DNA of 64,000 nt from Phoronis australis (lineage: Eukaryota > Phoronida > Phoronidae). Position 1 is the first letter of the stretch. Each line of letters begins with the position of its first letter. A program made the position numbers and the translations under genes. The notes below the pieces were generated by a model, which was not told where the DNA came from, made no database searches, and saw only the letters and a list, made by a program, of their open reading frames with translations. Location: the NCBI GenBank assembly GCA_002633005.1, contig NMRA01000237.1:124769-188768 (forward strand), written 5' to 3'. Shown here in pieces: positions 63,401 to 64,000 of this stretch.

Positions 63401-64000
63401 GAATCCTTTACAAAAGAACAACAGCAAGTTATACCAACTGATGATCTTGCTCCAGTTGCTGAACACAGTACTGATATAACCTCTGAACAGGAGATTTCCG
63501 TGGAGCTTGCTTCTGCAGATAAGGCACCTCTTGTGGAATCCTTTACAAAAGAACAGCAGCAAGTTATACCAACTGATGACCTTGCTCCGGTTGCCGAGCA
63601 CAGTACTGATATATCTTCTGAACAGGAGACTTCTGTCGAACTTTCATCAGCTGTTAAAGCACCTACTGTGGAATCATTTACAAAGGAACAAGAGCAAGTT
63701 ACAACAACTGATGATGTTATTCTGGTGGAAGAAGCCAACACTGATGTATCTTCTGAACAAGATGTCATTGTGGAGTTAGGATCTGCTGAGCAAGTTCCTC
63801 TTGAAGAATCATTCACAAAAGAACAACAGAAGGTGACACCAACTGATGATGTTACTCCAGTTGCAGAGGAAAGTACTGATGTCACTGCTGAACAGGAAAT
63901 CTCTTCTGACTTGTTGTCAGCTGAAAAAGCTACTACAGAATCATTTACAAAAGAACAGGAAACTAACATTCAGTCTGATGACGTGACAGAAGTAACAGAA
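134..64000 (+). CDS. TTN: Titin/connectin-like giant sarcomere protein, internal part of gene (about 62 exons)
   Basis: Joined exons encode about 6,090 residues: 30 I-set Ig domains with the usual W in strand C (SWY, TWY) and the DxGxYxC-type F strand, plus long linkers. Order and linkers match human titin as I know it. Z1-Z2 meet as VKA-x-x-x-PP. Z4 is followed by a DKYQEWLKQQEQM linker (human DYELLMKSQQEML). STFEQQL precedes Z5. APEPERKLQIP follows Z7, ETQLPEG and LQEMEE follow Z8, and PREDWR follows Z9. Titin anchors in the Z-disc and forms the I-band spring of striated muscle. No FN3 or kinase domain is present, so the A-band part is absent. Neither the start codon nor the stop is in the window. 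Introns not described separately look like ordinary AT-rich intron with nothing I can name. Individual exons are listed below; splice sites are read by eye. Confidence 0.85.
1191..1371 (+). CDS. TTN: Exon 2: second half of Ig 2
   Basis: Acceptor GCTGTAG, donor GTAAGT; begins in phase 0 and leaves one base of a codon. It opens with the C strand VIWFHN and has the F strand DAGVYRCTARNKRG. It completes the Ig begun in exon 1. Confidence 0.88.
1372..3533 (+). other. Intron 2 with GAT/GGT-rich low-complexity tract
   Basis: About 1383-1880 and 2096-2250 are runs of TGATGG/GGTGAT-type trinucleotide low complexity. Their complementary strand reads as His-rich frames, which are not genes. Around 2403 there is a copy of a dispersed GCCGACAAGTGAAAT-type repeat. 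The rest is plain AT-rich intron. Confidence 0.7.
3534..3724 (+). CDS. TTN: Exon 3: linker and first half of Ig 3
   Basis: Acceptor CTACAG, donor GTAAGC. The first two bases complete a Pro codon. A short linker (ISELSDASLQPENV) leads into PPTFTQLL, the Cys in LECRVTG and SWYKDNKII. It ends between codons after KEFE. Confidence 0.88.
4147..4449 (+). CDS. TTN: Exon 4: second half of Ig 3, start of Ig 4
   Basis: Acceptor GTTGCAG, donor GTAGGT, phase 0 at both ends (101 codons). It holds strands E to G of Ig 3 (LHTLVIQEAFADDTGTF), a Met/Lys/Ala-rich linker (MSVAETKAKMMKMAE), then PPEFKVLF and the Cys strand of Ig 4 (FECVITGSPKPK). Confidence 0.88.
4948..5990 (+). CDS. TTN: Exon 5: end of Ig 4 and Pro/Gln-rich WKP-repeat linker
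   Basis: Acceptor TTTCAG, donor AG-GTGTGT; a long exon (1,043 nt, 347 codons plus two bases). The first 59 residues finish Ig 4 (VSWFVGG, then IPEVFDEDADRF). The remaining 290 or so residues are a disordered, Pro-, Gln- and Ala-rich linker. It contains three 47-residue repeats, each with two Trp motifs (WKPxxPxxxWKP; the first Trp of repeat 3 reads WSP). Looser WKQ, WKP and WRP motifs flank them. No enzymatic domain is visible. A reading that ran past the donor would stop at 6004. Confidence 0.85.
5404..5819 (+). repeat. TTN: Three 141-bp coding repeats (47-residue WKP module)
   Basis: The leading Trp codons fall at 5410, 5551 and 5692, exactly 141 bp apart. Each unit has the form Q-Q-x-W-x-P-x-x-P-x-x-x-W-K-P-(V/I)-x-(I/M)-P followed by Pro/Ala-rich spacer and an E/Q-rich stretch (EQDKLQQQ, EQEQLQQQ). 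The function is unknown; the spaced Trp-Lys-Pro motifs look like multivalent ligand sites. Confidence 0.8.
6379..6578 (+). CDS. TTN: Exon 6: linker and start of Ig 5 (Z1-like)
   Basis: Acceptor CTTTCAG. The first base completes the split codon AG-T (Ser). The linker INGDVVIKDQFFQSTVIKN leads into PPKWKEPLKSIAVMAGS and strand B (VTFKGLVSG, no Cys). Donor CAG-GTGAGT at 6579; one base of a Gly codon is left. The 3' end of this exon and its donor are tandemly duplicated downstream. Confidence 0.87.
6526..6798 (+). repeat. 55-bp minisatellite x5 spanning an exon end and splice donor
   Basis: Five units start at 6526, 6581, 6636, 6691 and 6744; unit 4 is 2 bp shorter. Unit 1 is the coding 3' end of exon 6 together with its donor. 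Units 2 and 3 carry GTTGAGT where the donor GGTGAGT should be. Units 4 and 5 keep an intact CAG-GTGAGT (6742 and 6797). Use of these donors would shift the frame, and reading on past 6578 soon meets TAA, so only the first donor keeps the protein open. Confidence 0.9.
7625..7822 (+). CDS. TTN: Exon 7: second half of Ig 5 (Z1-like)
   Basis: Acceptor TTTTCAG, donor GTATGT; split Gly at the start, one base left at the end. Strand C is IKWYREGKEI and the F strand DEDAGKFTCVARNQAG. It ends in ELVVK, which with exon 8 gives VKAQMVPPSF, very like the Z1-Z2 junction of vertebrate titin. Confidence 0.88.
12712..12981. mobile_element. MITE-like element, copy 1
   Basis: The left end reads GGGATCCGTTTCATGA and the right end, reverse-complemented, GGGTTCAGTTTCACGA. 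Both continue into AAGT-rich sequence and TTTCAGAAATTT/GTCAGAAATTT. It contains GTGGGAGTGCGAGAC, matched by GTGGGAGTGCAAGAC in the copy at 34333-34579. It has no coding capacity. Clear target-site duplications were not found. Confidence 0.6.
14025..14030 (+). promoter_or_regulatory. Candidate TATA box of an internal promoter
   Basis: TATAAA in GGTATAAATTTG, about 49 bases before an ATG with an open frame that ends in a good GC-type splice donor. It would predict a start site near 14055. Support is by position only. Confidence 0.3.
14079..14223 (+). CDS. Candidate alternative first coding exon inside intron 7
   Basis: ATG at 14079 (second Met at 14109) opens 48 codons of Ser/Glu-rich sequence (MANGASDSSSVASEEPVDVE) ending in a Trp-rich stretch (NWWHLWRF). 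The frame has a stop just upstream (TGA at 14067), so it cannot be an internal exon reaching further left. It ends at AAG-GCAAGT, the classic GC-AG donor form, leaving one base, which is exactly the phase exon 8 needs. Spliced to exon 8 it would start a short titin at the Z2-like Ig. This is inference from signals, not homology. Confidence 0.35.
14779..15105. repeat. About 171-bp tandem duplication in intron
   Basis: Two copies with AAGCATGTTTTCATATTTTT at 14791 and 14962, continuing through TCATCAAA-TCTCTCCCAACTA and the GTGTTTAGCATCTGAATTTTT block. Shorter GTGTGAAAGCAT echoes precede the first copy. It is non-coding. Confidence 0.75.
15573..15784. repeat. Foldback element: 82-bp inverted repeat, 48-bp loop
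   Basis: The left arm 15573-15654 begins GTAAGCTCACTTACTAG. The right arm 15703-15784 ends CTAGTAAGTGAGCTTAC. The arms are equal in length and roughly 85 percent complementary by eye, with GACGAGTTCGAA and GGCTTTCGT shared. It resembles a short non-autonomous foldback or MITE; a hairpin transcript is possible. No obvious target-site duplication. Confidence 0.75.
16153..16222. repeat. 19-bp minisatellite, about 3.5 copies
   Basis: The unit TTGAAGCAGTTCTCAGTCA starts at 16153, 16172, 16191 and 16210; the last is partial. Intronic. Confidence 0.85.
16470..17930. repeat. Diverged tandem array, about 440-bp unit, three-plus copies
   Basis: The marker CCCCTCTGTCAACCAAACCA recurs at about 16752 and 17195, and as a variant near 17622. 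Each is followed by AAGGATGATTGTG-AAATTG or a shortened form. Each unit also carries CACCTAGTGGC-ATTT blocks (several, giving shorter internal periodicity) and TTTACGTTTATC-type stretches. Open frames here are by-products of the array. Confidence 0.6.
18231..18518 (+). CDS. TTN: Exon 8: complete Ig 6 (Z2-like)
   Basis: Acceptor GTTATAG, donor GTTTGT; phase 1 at both ends, so it is a symmetric one-domain exon. PPSFPLRL, VSWYREGSLI, SSPDFEIRQDGDLHSLYI and FREDAGVFSVLAENGSG follow the pattern of vertebrate titin Z2. Strands B and F lack the usual Cys pair (VKLNVRV, FSVLAEN). GC content is clearly above the flanking intron. Confidence 0.9.
18519..19728 (+). other. Intron 8 (1.2 kb)
   Basis: AT-rich intron; no exon, RNA gene or recognisable element seen. 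The short antisense frame 19555-19785 only mirrors exon 9. Confidence 0.6.
19729..19943 (+). CDS. TTN: Exon 9: Z2-Z3 linker
   Basis: Acceptor CCCAAAG, donor GTAGGG; begins by completing an Ala codon, ends between codons. Basic, helix-prone sequence (PKKTKARTSISQLVDYQQ, EQERAFLEKQK), then VAPPTDVMPSFAK, the A strand of the next Ig. In vertebrate titin this place holds the alpha-actinin-binding Z-repeats. I see no Z-repeat signature in this 72-codon linker. Confidence 0.85.
19944..21157 (+). other. Intron 9 with dispersed repeat copy
   Basis: It contains 20424-20817, one of two copies of a repeat shared in reverse orientation with 46563-46950. The remainder is unremarkable AT-rich intron. Confidence 0.7.
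20424..20817 (+). mobile_element. Dispersed repeat of about 390 bp, copy 1
   Basis: It matches the reverse complement of 46563-46950 across its length. Shared blocks include AAAGCCTATCTT, AAATTTGGTTCCTAC, TTGTCTA-GTCACCGCGAGAA, TTCAAACAGCTG and TCATTTGACGGGCTTAC. Identity looks near 75-80 percent. No frame is open in both copies, so it is a non-autonomous element or a fragment of one. Confidence 0.75.
21158..21416 (+). CDS. TTN: Exon 10: Ig 7 (Z3-like)
   Basis: Acceptor CTTGCAG, donor GTGTGT; phase 0 in, one base left out. FECHVRGSPAPIVKWYREES, SPDFEITYAN and PEDAGKFTCKATNAFG follow vertebrate titin Z3 closely, in the same order after the Z2 linker. Confidence 0.9.
21656..22082 (+). CDS. TTN: Exon 11: Pro/Met-rich linker and start of Ig 8 (Z4-like)
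   Basis: Acceptor CATGCAG, donor GTAAGC after two bases of an Arg codon. About 90 residues are Pro-, Met-, Ala- and Val-rich (MPPSPAPLAPQPPMMP). RKRGVAPTFSTKLKN, the Cys strand LECKVQGEPKPEILW and RRGHDLKKHPR follow. The linker is probably unfolded. Confidence 0.87.
22386..22528 (+). CDS. TTN: Exon 12: second half of Ig 8 (Z4-like)
   Basis: Acceptor TTGTAG, donor GTGAGC. The first base finishes the Arg codon; YRISYTPESGHTSLTI and PEDEGEFTCTIFNPVGE follow. Ends with one base of a codon after YLVGK. Confidence 0.86.
23033..23286 (+). CDS. TTN: Exon 13: Z4-Z5 linker
   Basis: Acceptor ATTCTAG, donor GTGACT; split Asp codon in, phase 0 out. DKYQEWLKQQEQMKKQ is a charged helix matching the post-Z4 motif of vertebrate titin. 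Then comes a disordered stretch (RPPIATFEPITPV, SEEFFKPRVDRVP, SPSVSDTEMPVFSP). Confidence 0.85.
23903..24139 (+). CDS. TTN: Exon 14: linker and start of Ig 9 (Z5-like)
   Basis: Acceptor TTTCAG, donor GTATAG; phase 0 at both ends. STFEQQLMGRADFREGI corresponds to the SSFEERL linker before vertebrate Z5. An acidic patch (ETESEYESEP), then APQISQPIKDFKLIEGS and the Cys strand FVCRVVGHPKPK follow. Confidence 0.86.
24409..24656 (+). CDS. TTN: Exon 15: second half of Ig 9 (Z5-like) and linker
   Basis: Acceptor CCTTCAG, donor GTAAGC; ends two bases into an Arg codon. IQWFKEGKYIRPSHRYTI, YCTLKIRMACPEDHGHYTV and SAELYVEK finish the Ig. FVSPETLNYLQRR begins the linker to the next one. Confidence 0.88.
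25174..25381 (+). CDS. TTN: Exon 16: start of Ig 10 (Z6-like)
   Basis: Acceptor TTCCAG, donor GTTAGT. The first base completes Arg, giving the charged linker ESEKNLKLRKGESG. VRPKFKKVPTDQEAREG, FDCVVGGRPPPDLFWF and DDRLHK match vertebrate Z6 (GRPMPETFWF, THK). Confidence 0.87.
26056..26188 (+). CDS. TTN: Exon 17: second half of Ig 10 (Z6-like)
   Basis: Acceptor GTTCAG, donor GTAAGT; phase 0 in, one base out. IVINEGGINSLIIQAVAPED and GTYTCVARNKSGED complete the Z6-like fold. Confidence 0.88.
26548..26710 (+). CDS. TTN: Exon 18: start of Ig 11 (Z7-like)
   Basis: Acceptor TTCACAG, donor AG-GTAGGG; ends two bases into Arg. PPRFVERPQGIQVTEG, the Cys strand LTCRAIGIPVPMMSWQ, then VVAGTDYR. The last 14 bases and the donor are the first unit of a 50-bp tandem repeat. 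Confidence 0.86.
26697..26996 (+). repeat. 50-bp minisatellite x6 spanning an exon end and splice donor
   Basis: Units start at 26697, 26747, 26797, 26847, 26897 and 26947. Each carries CACTGACTACAG-GTAGGGTGAGC, so the exon end and donor of exon 18 are copied six times almost unchanged. Units alternate between small variants (ATAGGAGAC and ATAGGTGAC), which hints at duplication of two-unit blocks. Confidence 0.92.
27624..27754 (+). CDS. TTN: Exon 19: second half of Ig 11 (Z7-like)
   Basis: Acceptor TTCCAAG, donor GTAGGA. The first base completes Arg; IDIDGGLTTIHVDRARPTD and SAWYQCSAVNVAG follow (vertebrate Z7 also has DSAWYTA). Ends one base into a codon after KVIVQ. Confidence 0.87.
28259..28316 (+). 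CDS. TTN: Exon 20: post-Z7 linker
   Basis: Acceptor TTTACAG; the donor is most likely GTAAGT at 28317, leaving two bases. ALPKAPEPERKLQIPKK is the APEPERKL motif that follows Z7 in vertebrate titin. If the donor were skipped, TAA would follow at once. Confidence 0.78.
28720..28821 (+). CDS. TTN: Exon 21: linker, start of phase-2 exon cluster
   Basis: Acceptor TTAACAG, weak donor AG-GTTGTG; phase 2 at both ends. It reads VRRRSYEEYLLQQIG and ends ISPEEAR, joining LYLSSM of exon 22. GCATG lies at 28846-28850, 25 bases into the intron. Confidence 0.7.
29289..29597 (+). CDS. TTN: Exon 22: Pro-rich linker
   Basis: Acceptor AACGCAG, weak donor AG-GTTTGT; phase 2 at both ends, 103 codons. LYLSSMAYPSETPSKVRKM, EAPLPSDELDAGRAPAPP and KEPPAVELKPGKPETQRT: low-complexity Pro/Ala/Glu/Lys sequence with PEVK-like character. 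TGCATG at 29616-29621 and 29705-29710 follows the donor. Confidence 0.82.
30185..30475 (+). CDS. TTN: Exon 23: Pro-rich linker
   Basis: Acceptor TATCTAG, weak donor AG-GTGTGT; phase 2 at both ends, 97 codons. PPSEPVPSDKEEPVYLQ, KKVPPPVAPKPVRSP, EIKPKPLSSAAPEV, then a basic end MAKRKLFETPDD. PEVK-like. Confidence 0.83.
30813..30875 (+). CDS. TTN: Exon 24: short linker exon
   Basis: Acceptor TTTTCAG at 30811-30812, weak donor AG-GTTTCT; phase 2 at both ends, 21 codons (FADRMDVDIGAAPPASVKDF). A second acceptor at 30787-30788 is in the same phase and would add eight codons (FRTSWIFS), so both forms are possible. Confidence 0.65.
31094..31192 (+). CDS. TTN: Exon 25: short linker exon
   Basis: Acceptor CTTTAG after a T-run, weak donor AG-GTTGTC; 33 codons, phase 2 at both ends. 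HVSPPKAPAQKPKAED then DWEKWEKELPTE: Pro/Lys/Glu-rich with a Trp-x-x-Trp charged patch. TGCATG lies at 31272-31277. Confidence 0.75.
31960..32016 (+). CDS. TTN: Exon 26: 57-nt microexon
   Basis: Acceptor GCAAAAG after a CT-rich tract, weak donor AG-GTACTT; 19 codons, phase 2 at both ends (TTAPWRKSTLTKDVASQP). TGCATG at 32033-32038, 17 bases past the donor. Confidence 0.65.
32614..32730 (+). CDS. TTN: Exon 27: short linker exon
   Basis: Acceptor CTTCAAG, poor donor AG-GTGGAT; 39 codons, phase 2 at both ends. FGWTAVPAKQPTTVSMEIAP then MQMDVDAETP. Confidence 0.7.
33267..33290 (+). CDS. TTN: Exon 28 (tentative): 24-nt microexon
   Basis: Between CAACAAAG and GTAAGG, 24 bases keep phase 2 and read PFTSPAD. 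Unlike its neighbours it does not end in AG and lacks a strong pyrimidine tract. Skipping it leaves the frame intact. Confidence 0.3.
33617..33724 (+). CDS. TTN: Exon 29: Pro-rich linker exon
   Basis: Strong acceptor (CTCTTTCTCTTGCAG), weak donor AG-GTCTGT; 36 codons, phase 2 at both ends. TFQLLLVPTKGPPVVPQKP, then PISTIPSPLVPHGR: PEVK-like. Confidence 0.78.
34188..34223 (+). CDS. TTN: Exon 30: 36-nt microexon
   Basis: Good acceptor (TTCTTTCCCAG), weak donor AG-GTTTGC; 12 codons, phase 2 at both ends (PSLTPGHITFR). Confidence 0.55.
34333..34579. mobile_element. MITE-like element, copy 2
   Basis: Ends GGTCTATTTCATGAAAG and, reverse-complemented, GGGGTCTGTTTCATGAAT. Internal TTAAGACTGAAGTCAGAAATTT and the right-hand GTGGGAGTGCAAGAC tie it to 12712-12981. 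Intronic, non-coding. Confidence 0.6.
34872..34904 (+). CDS. TTN: Exon 31 (tentative): 33-nt microexon
   Basis: Acceptor ACAACAG, weak donor AG-GTTGCA; 11 codons, phase 2 at both ends (YITLQLQNQL). It fits the pattern of its neighbours but is short enough to occur by chance. Confidence 0.35.
34996..35237 (+). CDS. TTN: Exon 32: linker and start of Ig 12 (Z8-like)
   Basis: Acceptor GTTCAG, donor GTGAGC; phase 2 in, one base out. The linker has VGELDETDKDMFSKG. RPPKFKTPLKDLLLRESD, AHFEAVLVPINDPNMKIEWY and LLKT match vertebrate Z8 (AHFE...IGDPTMVVEW). Confidence 0.88.
35684..35827 (+). CDS. TTN: Exon 33: second half of Ig 12 (Z8-like)
   Basis: Acceptor GTGCAG, donor GTGAGT; phase 1 at both ends. 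GHRFKTAHDFQYVSLDIL, EDGGKYTCVATNLYGRDE. This strand pattern is among the most conserved of the titin/sallimus family. Confidence 0.9.
36548..36635 (+). CDS. TTN: Exon 34: Z8-Z9 linker
   Basis: Acceptor CTCACAG, donor GTGAGT; phase 1 in, phase 2 out. KRSIITETQLPEGMEGVQR then LQEMEEYWS. The vertebrate counterpart between Z8 and Z9 has ESQLPEG and a similar RIEELE helix, which makes this the strongest single anchor for titin orthology. In vertebrates Z8-Z9 bind obscurin; whether that holds here is unknown. Confidence 0.88.
37096..37273 (+). CDS. TTN: Exon 35: start of Ig 13 (Z9-like)
   Basis: Acceptor TTTCCAG, donor GTAAGT; phase 2 in, phase 0 out. PQPVHELPEETPEM, IDIKLESVVVEEGE, the Cys in FLINCSGYPRPKVMWYLNG. 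Confidence 0.88.
37667..37853 (+). CDS. TTN: Exon 36: second half of Ig 13 (Z9-like)
   Basis: Acceptor TACCAG, donor GTAAGG; phase 0 in, one base out. RFNLRYDGMMYCLEI, YDTGTLRVVAKNKKGQAED, then the family-typical tail PREDWRAGLR (vertebrate QREDFRSVLR). Confidence 0.89.
37854..39049 (+). other. Intron 36 (1.2 kb)
   Basis: AT-rich intron. The frame 38401-38667 has no splice context and no domain. Nothing else seen. Confidence 0.6.
39050..39166 (+). CDS. TTN: Exon 37: basic helical linker
   Basis: Acceptor GTCTTAG, donor GTTTGT; phase 1 at both ends, 39 codons. IDIEIVKRKRMDLKTAELD then SRKSSLSELRKVEK. Vertebrate titin also has a Lys/Arg/Glu-rich helical segment after Z9. Confidence 0.82.
39920..40296 (+). 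CDS. TTN: Exon 38: coiled-coil linker and start of Ig 14
   Basis: Acceptor TTTACAG, donor GTGAAA; phase 1 in, phase 0 out. About 65 residues are strongly helical (RAKQQEQLEKEAPTK, LQHVEATTELQKLE). PPYFTSTLVPARVNEGQ, VTWYREGFQI and SQDFQ follow. Strand B lacks Cys (FTVEYSG). It corresponds in position to vertebrate I1. Confidence 0.87.
40634..40900 (+). CDS. TTN: Exon 39: end of Ig 14, start of Ig 15
   Basis: Acceptor CTTTAG, donor GTATGT; phase 0 at both ends. STLVIPEVFREDEGMFTVKA, then VAPVFRSMLQDAKAMVGE and SLACQICGKPTPQVFWKK. Confidence 0.88.
41205..41370 (+). CDS. TTN: Exon 40: second half of Ig 15
   Basis: Acceptor CTCACAG, donor GTAAGT; phase 0 in, one base out. WKFLSEEEHYTLLIFEV, PEDAGVYECTAVTPAGRT. 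Confidence 0.88.
41708..41863 (+). CDS. TTN: Exon 41: Pro/Lys linker and start of Ig 16
   Basis: Acceptor TTGACAG, donor GTAAAT; phase 1 at both ends. KKEAPPTLPKPKPAPVEEPK, then VMQPLKDQGIEEGKP and the Cys strand FTCVIHGKP. Confidence 0.85.
42286..42474 (+). CDS. TTN: Exon 42: second half of Ig 16
   Basis: Acceptor TTTTTCAG, donor GTAAGT; phase 1 at both ends. MITWFVDNQAIKPSKYF, TLKIAEAFPEDEGTYRCMA. It is close to the vertebrate I-band Ig with IKPSRFF and EIAEAYPEDEGTY. Confidence 0.88.
42870..43060 (+). CDS. TTN: Exon 43: linker and start of Ig 17
   Basis: Acceptor CTTTCAG, donor GTAGGA; phase 1 in, phase 0 out. APEPEPVVEPTVPPRF, LEMPEGQEARFVAAVSG, EVIWMREKDVIRPSPDF. Confidence 0.86.
43597..43710. 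repeat. 35-bp minisatellite, three copies
   Basis: GCCATTGTCAAGATGGTGCT with GAGAACTACCTT, three units 35 bp apart and a partial fourth. Inside intron 43, which otherwise looks plain. Confidence 0.85.
43951..44080 (+). CDS. TTN: Exon 44: second half of Ig 17
   Basis: Acceptor CTTTTCAG, donor GTATTC; phase 0 in, one base out. KKGELCTLVIREAFPEDSG, FTCQARNDAGFAECSAELS. TGCATG at 44092-44097 follows the weak donor. Confidence 0.86.
44466..44607. repeat. 23-bp minisatellite, about six copies
   Basis: The unit GCATTGACTAGGATTGTTGC plus TAT is repeated head to tail; the first unit has TGGG in place of TAGG. There are no spacers between units. Confidence 0.92.
45345..45655. repeat. About 155-bp tandem duplication in intron
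   Basis: TTTTTAGCTTTC to GATTGTCATAGAAAGAAATT occurs twice in a row with small differences (CCAAGGC / CCGAGGC, ATAGCGTTATTA / ATAGTGTTATTA). Confidence 0.85.
46130..46274 (+). CDS. TTN: Exon 45: linker and start of Ig 18
   Basis: Acceptor CTTGCAG, donor AG-GTAACC; phase 1 in, phase 2 out. EVFAPTEALPQQVEVQE then VPPEFARALSPQKEFVPGEE. Confidence 0.84.
46563..46950 (-). mobile_element. Dispersed repeat of about 390 bp, copy 2 (reversed)
   Basis: Reverse complement of the element at 20424-20817. Here CTCGCGGTGACATAGACAAA and GTAAGCCCGTCAAATGATTG are the matching blocks. Intronic, no intact frame. Confidence 0.75.
47010..47227 (+). CDS. TTN: Exon 46: main part of Ig 18
   Basis: Acceptor CTTCTAG, donor GTAAGT; phase 2 in, one base out. 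LVCEIEAYPPPKITWYVNG, IEPSEKHQIL, PDDEGEYMLKAENELGE. Confidence 0.88.
47789..47963 (+). CDS. TTN: Exon 47: acidic linker and start of Ig 19
   Basis: Acceptor CCACAG, donor AG-GTAAGA; phase 1 in, phase 2 out. MEVELSEPEVTEATIQL, GEPEVVPVPEKVKPTF, LQPEINVPVRGIAR. Confidence 0.85.
48718..48935 (+). CDS. TTN: Exon 48: main part of Ig 19
   Basis: Acceptor CTTGCAG, donor GTATGC; phase 2 in, one base out. It has the same length (218 nt), phases and split position as exon 46 (LECQVDAIPIPTVCWYVNG, IEPSPHYDI, QDTGEYTCRAVSDG), so exon pairs 45-46 and 47-48 look like a duplicated two-exon Ig module. Confidence 0.88.
49180..49616 (+). CDS. TTN: Exon 49: Ig 20 and Gln-rich tail
   Basis: Acceptor ATGACAG, donor GTACGG; phase 1 in, phase 0 out. 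PPEFIRTVEPVLANDGDE (strand B VVMSVEV, no Cys), ISWFQGDKNL, PEDTGDYRCVATNPVGE. A tail (EPKQQQMVMSREQIVVEQPE) is followed by VEFQISLDQPSVDMKVQ. Confidence 0.88.
49617..51660 (+). other. Intron 49 (2 kb), mostly a transposon
   Basis: Most of this intron is the terminal-inverted-repeat element at 49870-51449. The flanks show nothing else. Confidence 0.75.
49870..51449. mobile_element. 1.58-kb DNA transposon with 35-bp terminal inverted repeats
   Basis: The left end starts TGTGACCCACCACGACAAAA and the right end, reverse-complemented, TGTGACCCACCACCACAAAA. Both continue TGAGTCTTAAGTCGG (one mismatch in 35). No long open frame or transposase motif is visible, so it is non-autonomous or decayed. I could not settle a target-site duplication (AT-rich flanks), so the superfamily stays open. 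Confidence 0.85.
51661..51741 (+). CDS. TTN: Exon 50: short Gln/Glu linker
   Basis: Acceptor TTATAG, donor GTAAGT; phase 0 at both ends, 27 codons (EQEREQLTFQVQSQVEQ, then LPVEEPGRTE). It can be skipped without loss of frame. Confidence 0.8.
51939..52302 (+). CDS. TTN: Exon 51: Ig 21, single-exon module
   Basis: Acceptor ATTTCAG, donor GTGAGT; phase 0 in, one base out. APQFAQPMEPVIVDDGD, FTCRIIAEPPPRIRWYQDE, TTFDRDTGMCTLTI, GVYTCEAVNPGGRARVSANL. First of the related one-exon Igs that run to 55786. Confidence 0.9.
52709..53062 (+). CDS. TTN: Exon 52: Ig 22, single-exon module
   Basis: Acceptor GTCACAG, donor GTATGT; phase 1 at both ends. APIFTVPIQPQLAKEGDE, FMCIVEGAPMPQVTWYHEN, YSRDTGVCTLVLKNVQPED. 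Confidence 0.9.
53361..53681 (+). CDS. TTN: Exon 53: Ig 23, single-exon module
   Basis: Acceptor ATTTCAG, donor GTGCAT (weak); phase 1 at both ends. FMCIVEGEPLPQIKWYHNE, YNRDTGVCTLVIKGVLPEHQ, NPAGKTRVSANLIVE. Confidence 0.89.
54033..54380 (+). CDS. TTN: Exon 54: Ig 24, single-exon module
   Basis: Acceptor TTTTGCAG, donor GTACAA; phase 1 at both ends. FTCVVEAEPMPQITWYHNE, TYNRDTGICQLVITNILPEH, NPSGKTRVSANLVVE. It is very close to exon 53 in both protein and DNA. Confidence 0.89.
54886..55242 (+). CDS. TTN: Exon 55: Ig 25, single-exon module
   Basis: Acceptor CTTCCAG, donor GTACAT; phase 1 at both ends. APTFTQLLQPVVVRPGHD, FTCVVEAKPAPLITWYHNE, SYNKDTGMCQLEI, NSEGKSRSSANLIVQ. Confidence 0.89.
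55436..55786 (+). CDS. TTN: Exon 56: Ig 26, single-exon module
   Basis: Acceptor CTCATAG, donor GTAGGT; phase 1 at both ends. SPSFIEKLEPLSVKDGED, FKCVVSGNPMPDVKWYHEE, TYNVDTGVCTLMILGVLPAD. Confidence 0.89.
55957..56427 (+). CDS. TTN: Exon 57: acidic linker and Ig 27
   Basis: The better acceptor is CCGTTTGCAG; an upstream one (ATGTAG, exon start 55924) is in the same phase and would add 11 codons (DLNPDIYPPFA). Donor GTAAGT; phase 1 at both ends. Acidic linker (STQDIKSSDESSVEV, EDSDEEPPKFI), then FTCTVTGKPMPELLWLREGE and SHVTPDDGVVYAIQAEN. Confidence 0.87.
56839..57010 (+). CDS. TTN: Exon 58: linker and start of Ig 28
   Basis: Acceptor GTCTCAG, donor AT-GTAAGT; phase 1 in, phase 2 out. QIVGTTTTVTRQKHETVID, SVKEEHTTIIEKSPVC, LPPRKEANVGETV: strand A of the Ig is at the end. 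Confidence 0.83.
57406..57623 (+). CDS. TTN: Exon 59: main part of Ig 28
   Basis: Acceptor CTTCCAG, donor GTAAGG; phase 2 in, one base out. It is again 218 nt with the same split position as exons 46 and 48 (FECTFEAEPMPATSWYHNG, IIPSQRHEVMF, DAGEYVCKCDNELGE). Confidence 0.87.
58047..58586 (+). CDS. TTN: Exon 60: acidic linker and Ig 29
   Basis: Acceptor CTTTCAG, donor GTAAGT; phase 1 at both ends, 540 nt. Glu/Phe-rich linker (AEQETSFQFTPSAEETV, EESFNFQIEEAKKLAMAMM), then APEITLPLEPMTVMDGE, VTWYRNTKPIEPSGDF and DDAGDYLCQVENEVG. Confidence 0.88.
58832..59320 (+). CDS. TTN: Exon 61: acidic linker and Ig 30
   Basis: Acceptor CTTTTAG, donor GTAAGT; phase 1 at both ends. Acidic linker (PEESSSEEEGFKTPVE, ADSEHESAPEDEVAVEK), then PPVFVWSLSSVKVMDGEE, FTCEVKGNPTPKLTWYHDD and GDAGEYKCVAENPVGQ. 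Last Ig in the window. Confidence 0.89.
59826..64000 (+). CDS. TTN: Exon 62 (runs off the window): giant acidic spring-like exon
   Basis: Acceptor CCTTGCAG. The first two bases complete Ser, and the frame stays open for 1,391 codons to the window edge. Residues 1-100 or so have Ser/Glu/Gln sequence with a short helix (ITQLEQLQQNIRAAF). The middle is acidic and Glu/Asp/Val/Ser/Thr-rich (DEEETADEEEFFDAEE-like patches). From about 61050 degenerate, and from 62132 exact, 45-residue repeats take over. No globular domain, membrane segment or Cys pattern is visible; it is very poor in Cys and Trp. An elastic or disordered role is likely by analogy with PEVK-type titin segments, but its charge is strongly negative rather than Lys-rich. 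Confidence 0.88.
62132..64000 (+). repeat. TTN: Coding tandem array: 45-residue (135-bp) acidic repeat, 13 full units plus a part
   Basis: Unit starts at 62132, 62267, 62402, 62537 and so on to 63887, exactly 135 bp apart. Consensus blocks are EQEISVELASADKAPLVESF, TKEQQQVIPTDDLAPVAEHS and TDITS. Units from 62807 to 63617 are nearly identical at DNA level, those at the ends more diverged. An older 44-residue-spaced copy begins at 62000, and weaker ones go back to about 61050. Each unit has about ten Asp/Glu and two Lys. The array continues past the window. Confidence 0.93.

Noticed and set aside
63019-63969. 316-codon open frame on the - strand
   Set aside because: It is the antisense of the 135-bp coding array. 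A repeat of a length divisible by three that is open once stays open, and the Ser/Cys-rich product mirrors the + strand repeat. Frames 62167-62535, 62539-62793 and 62837-63331 are of the same kind.
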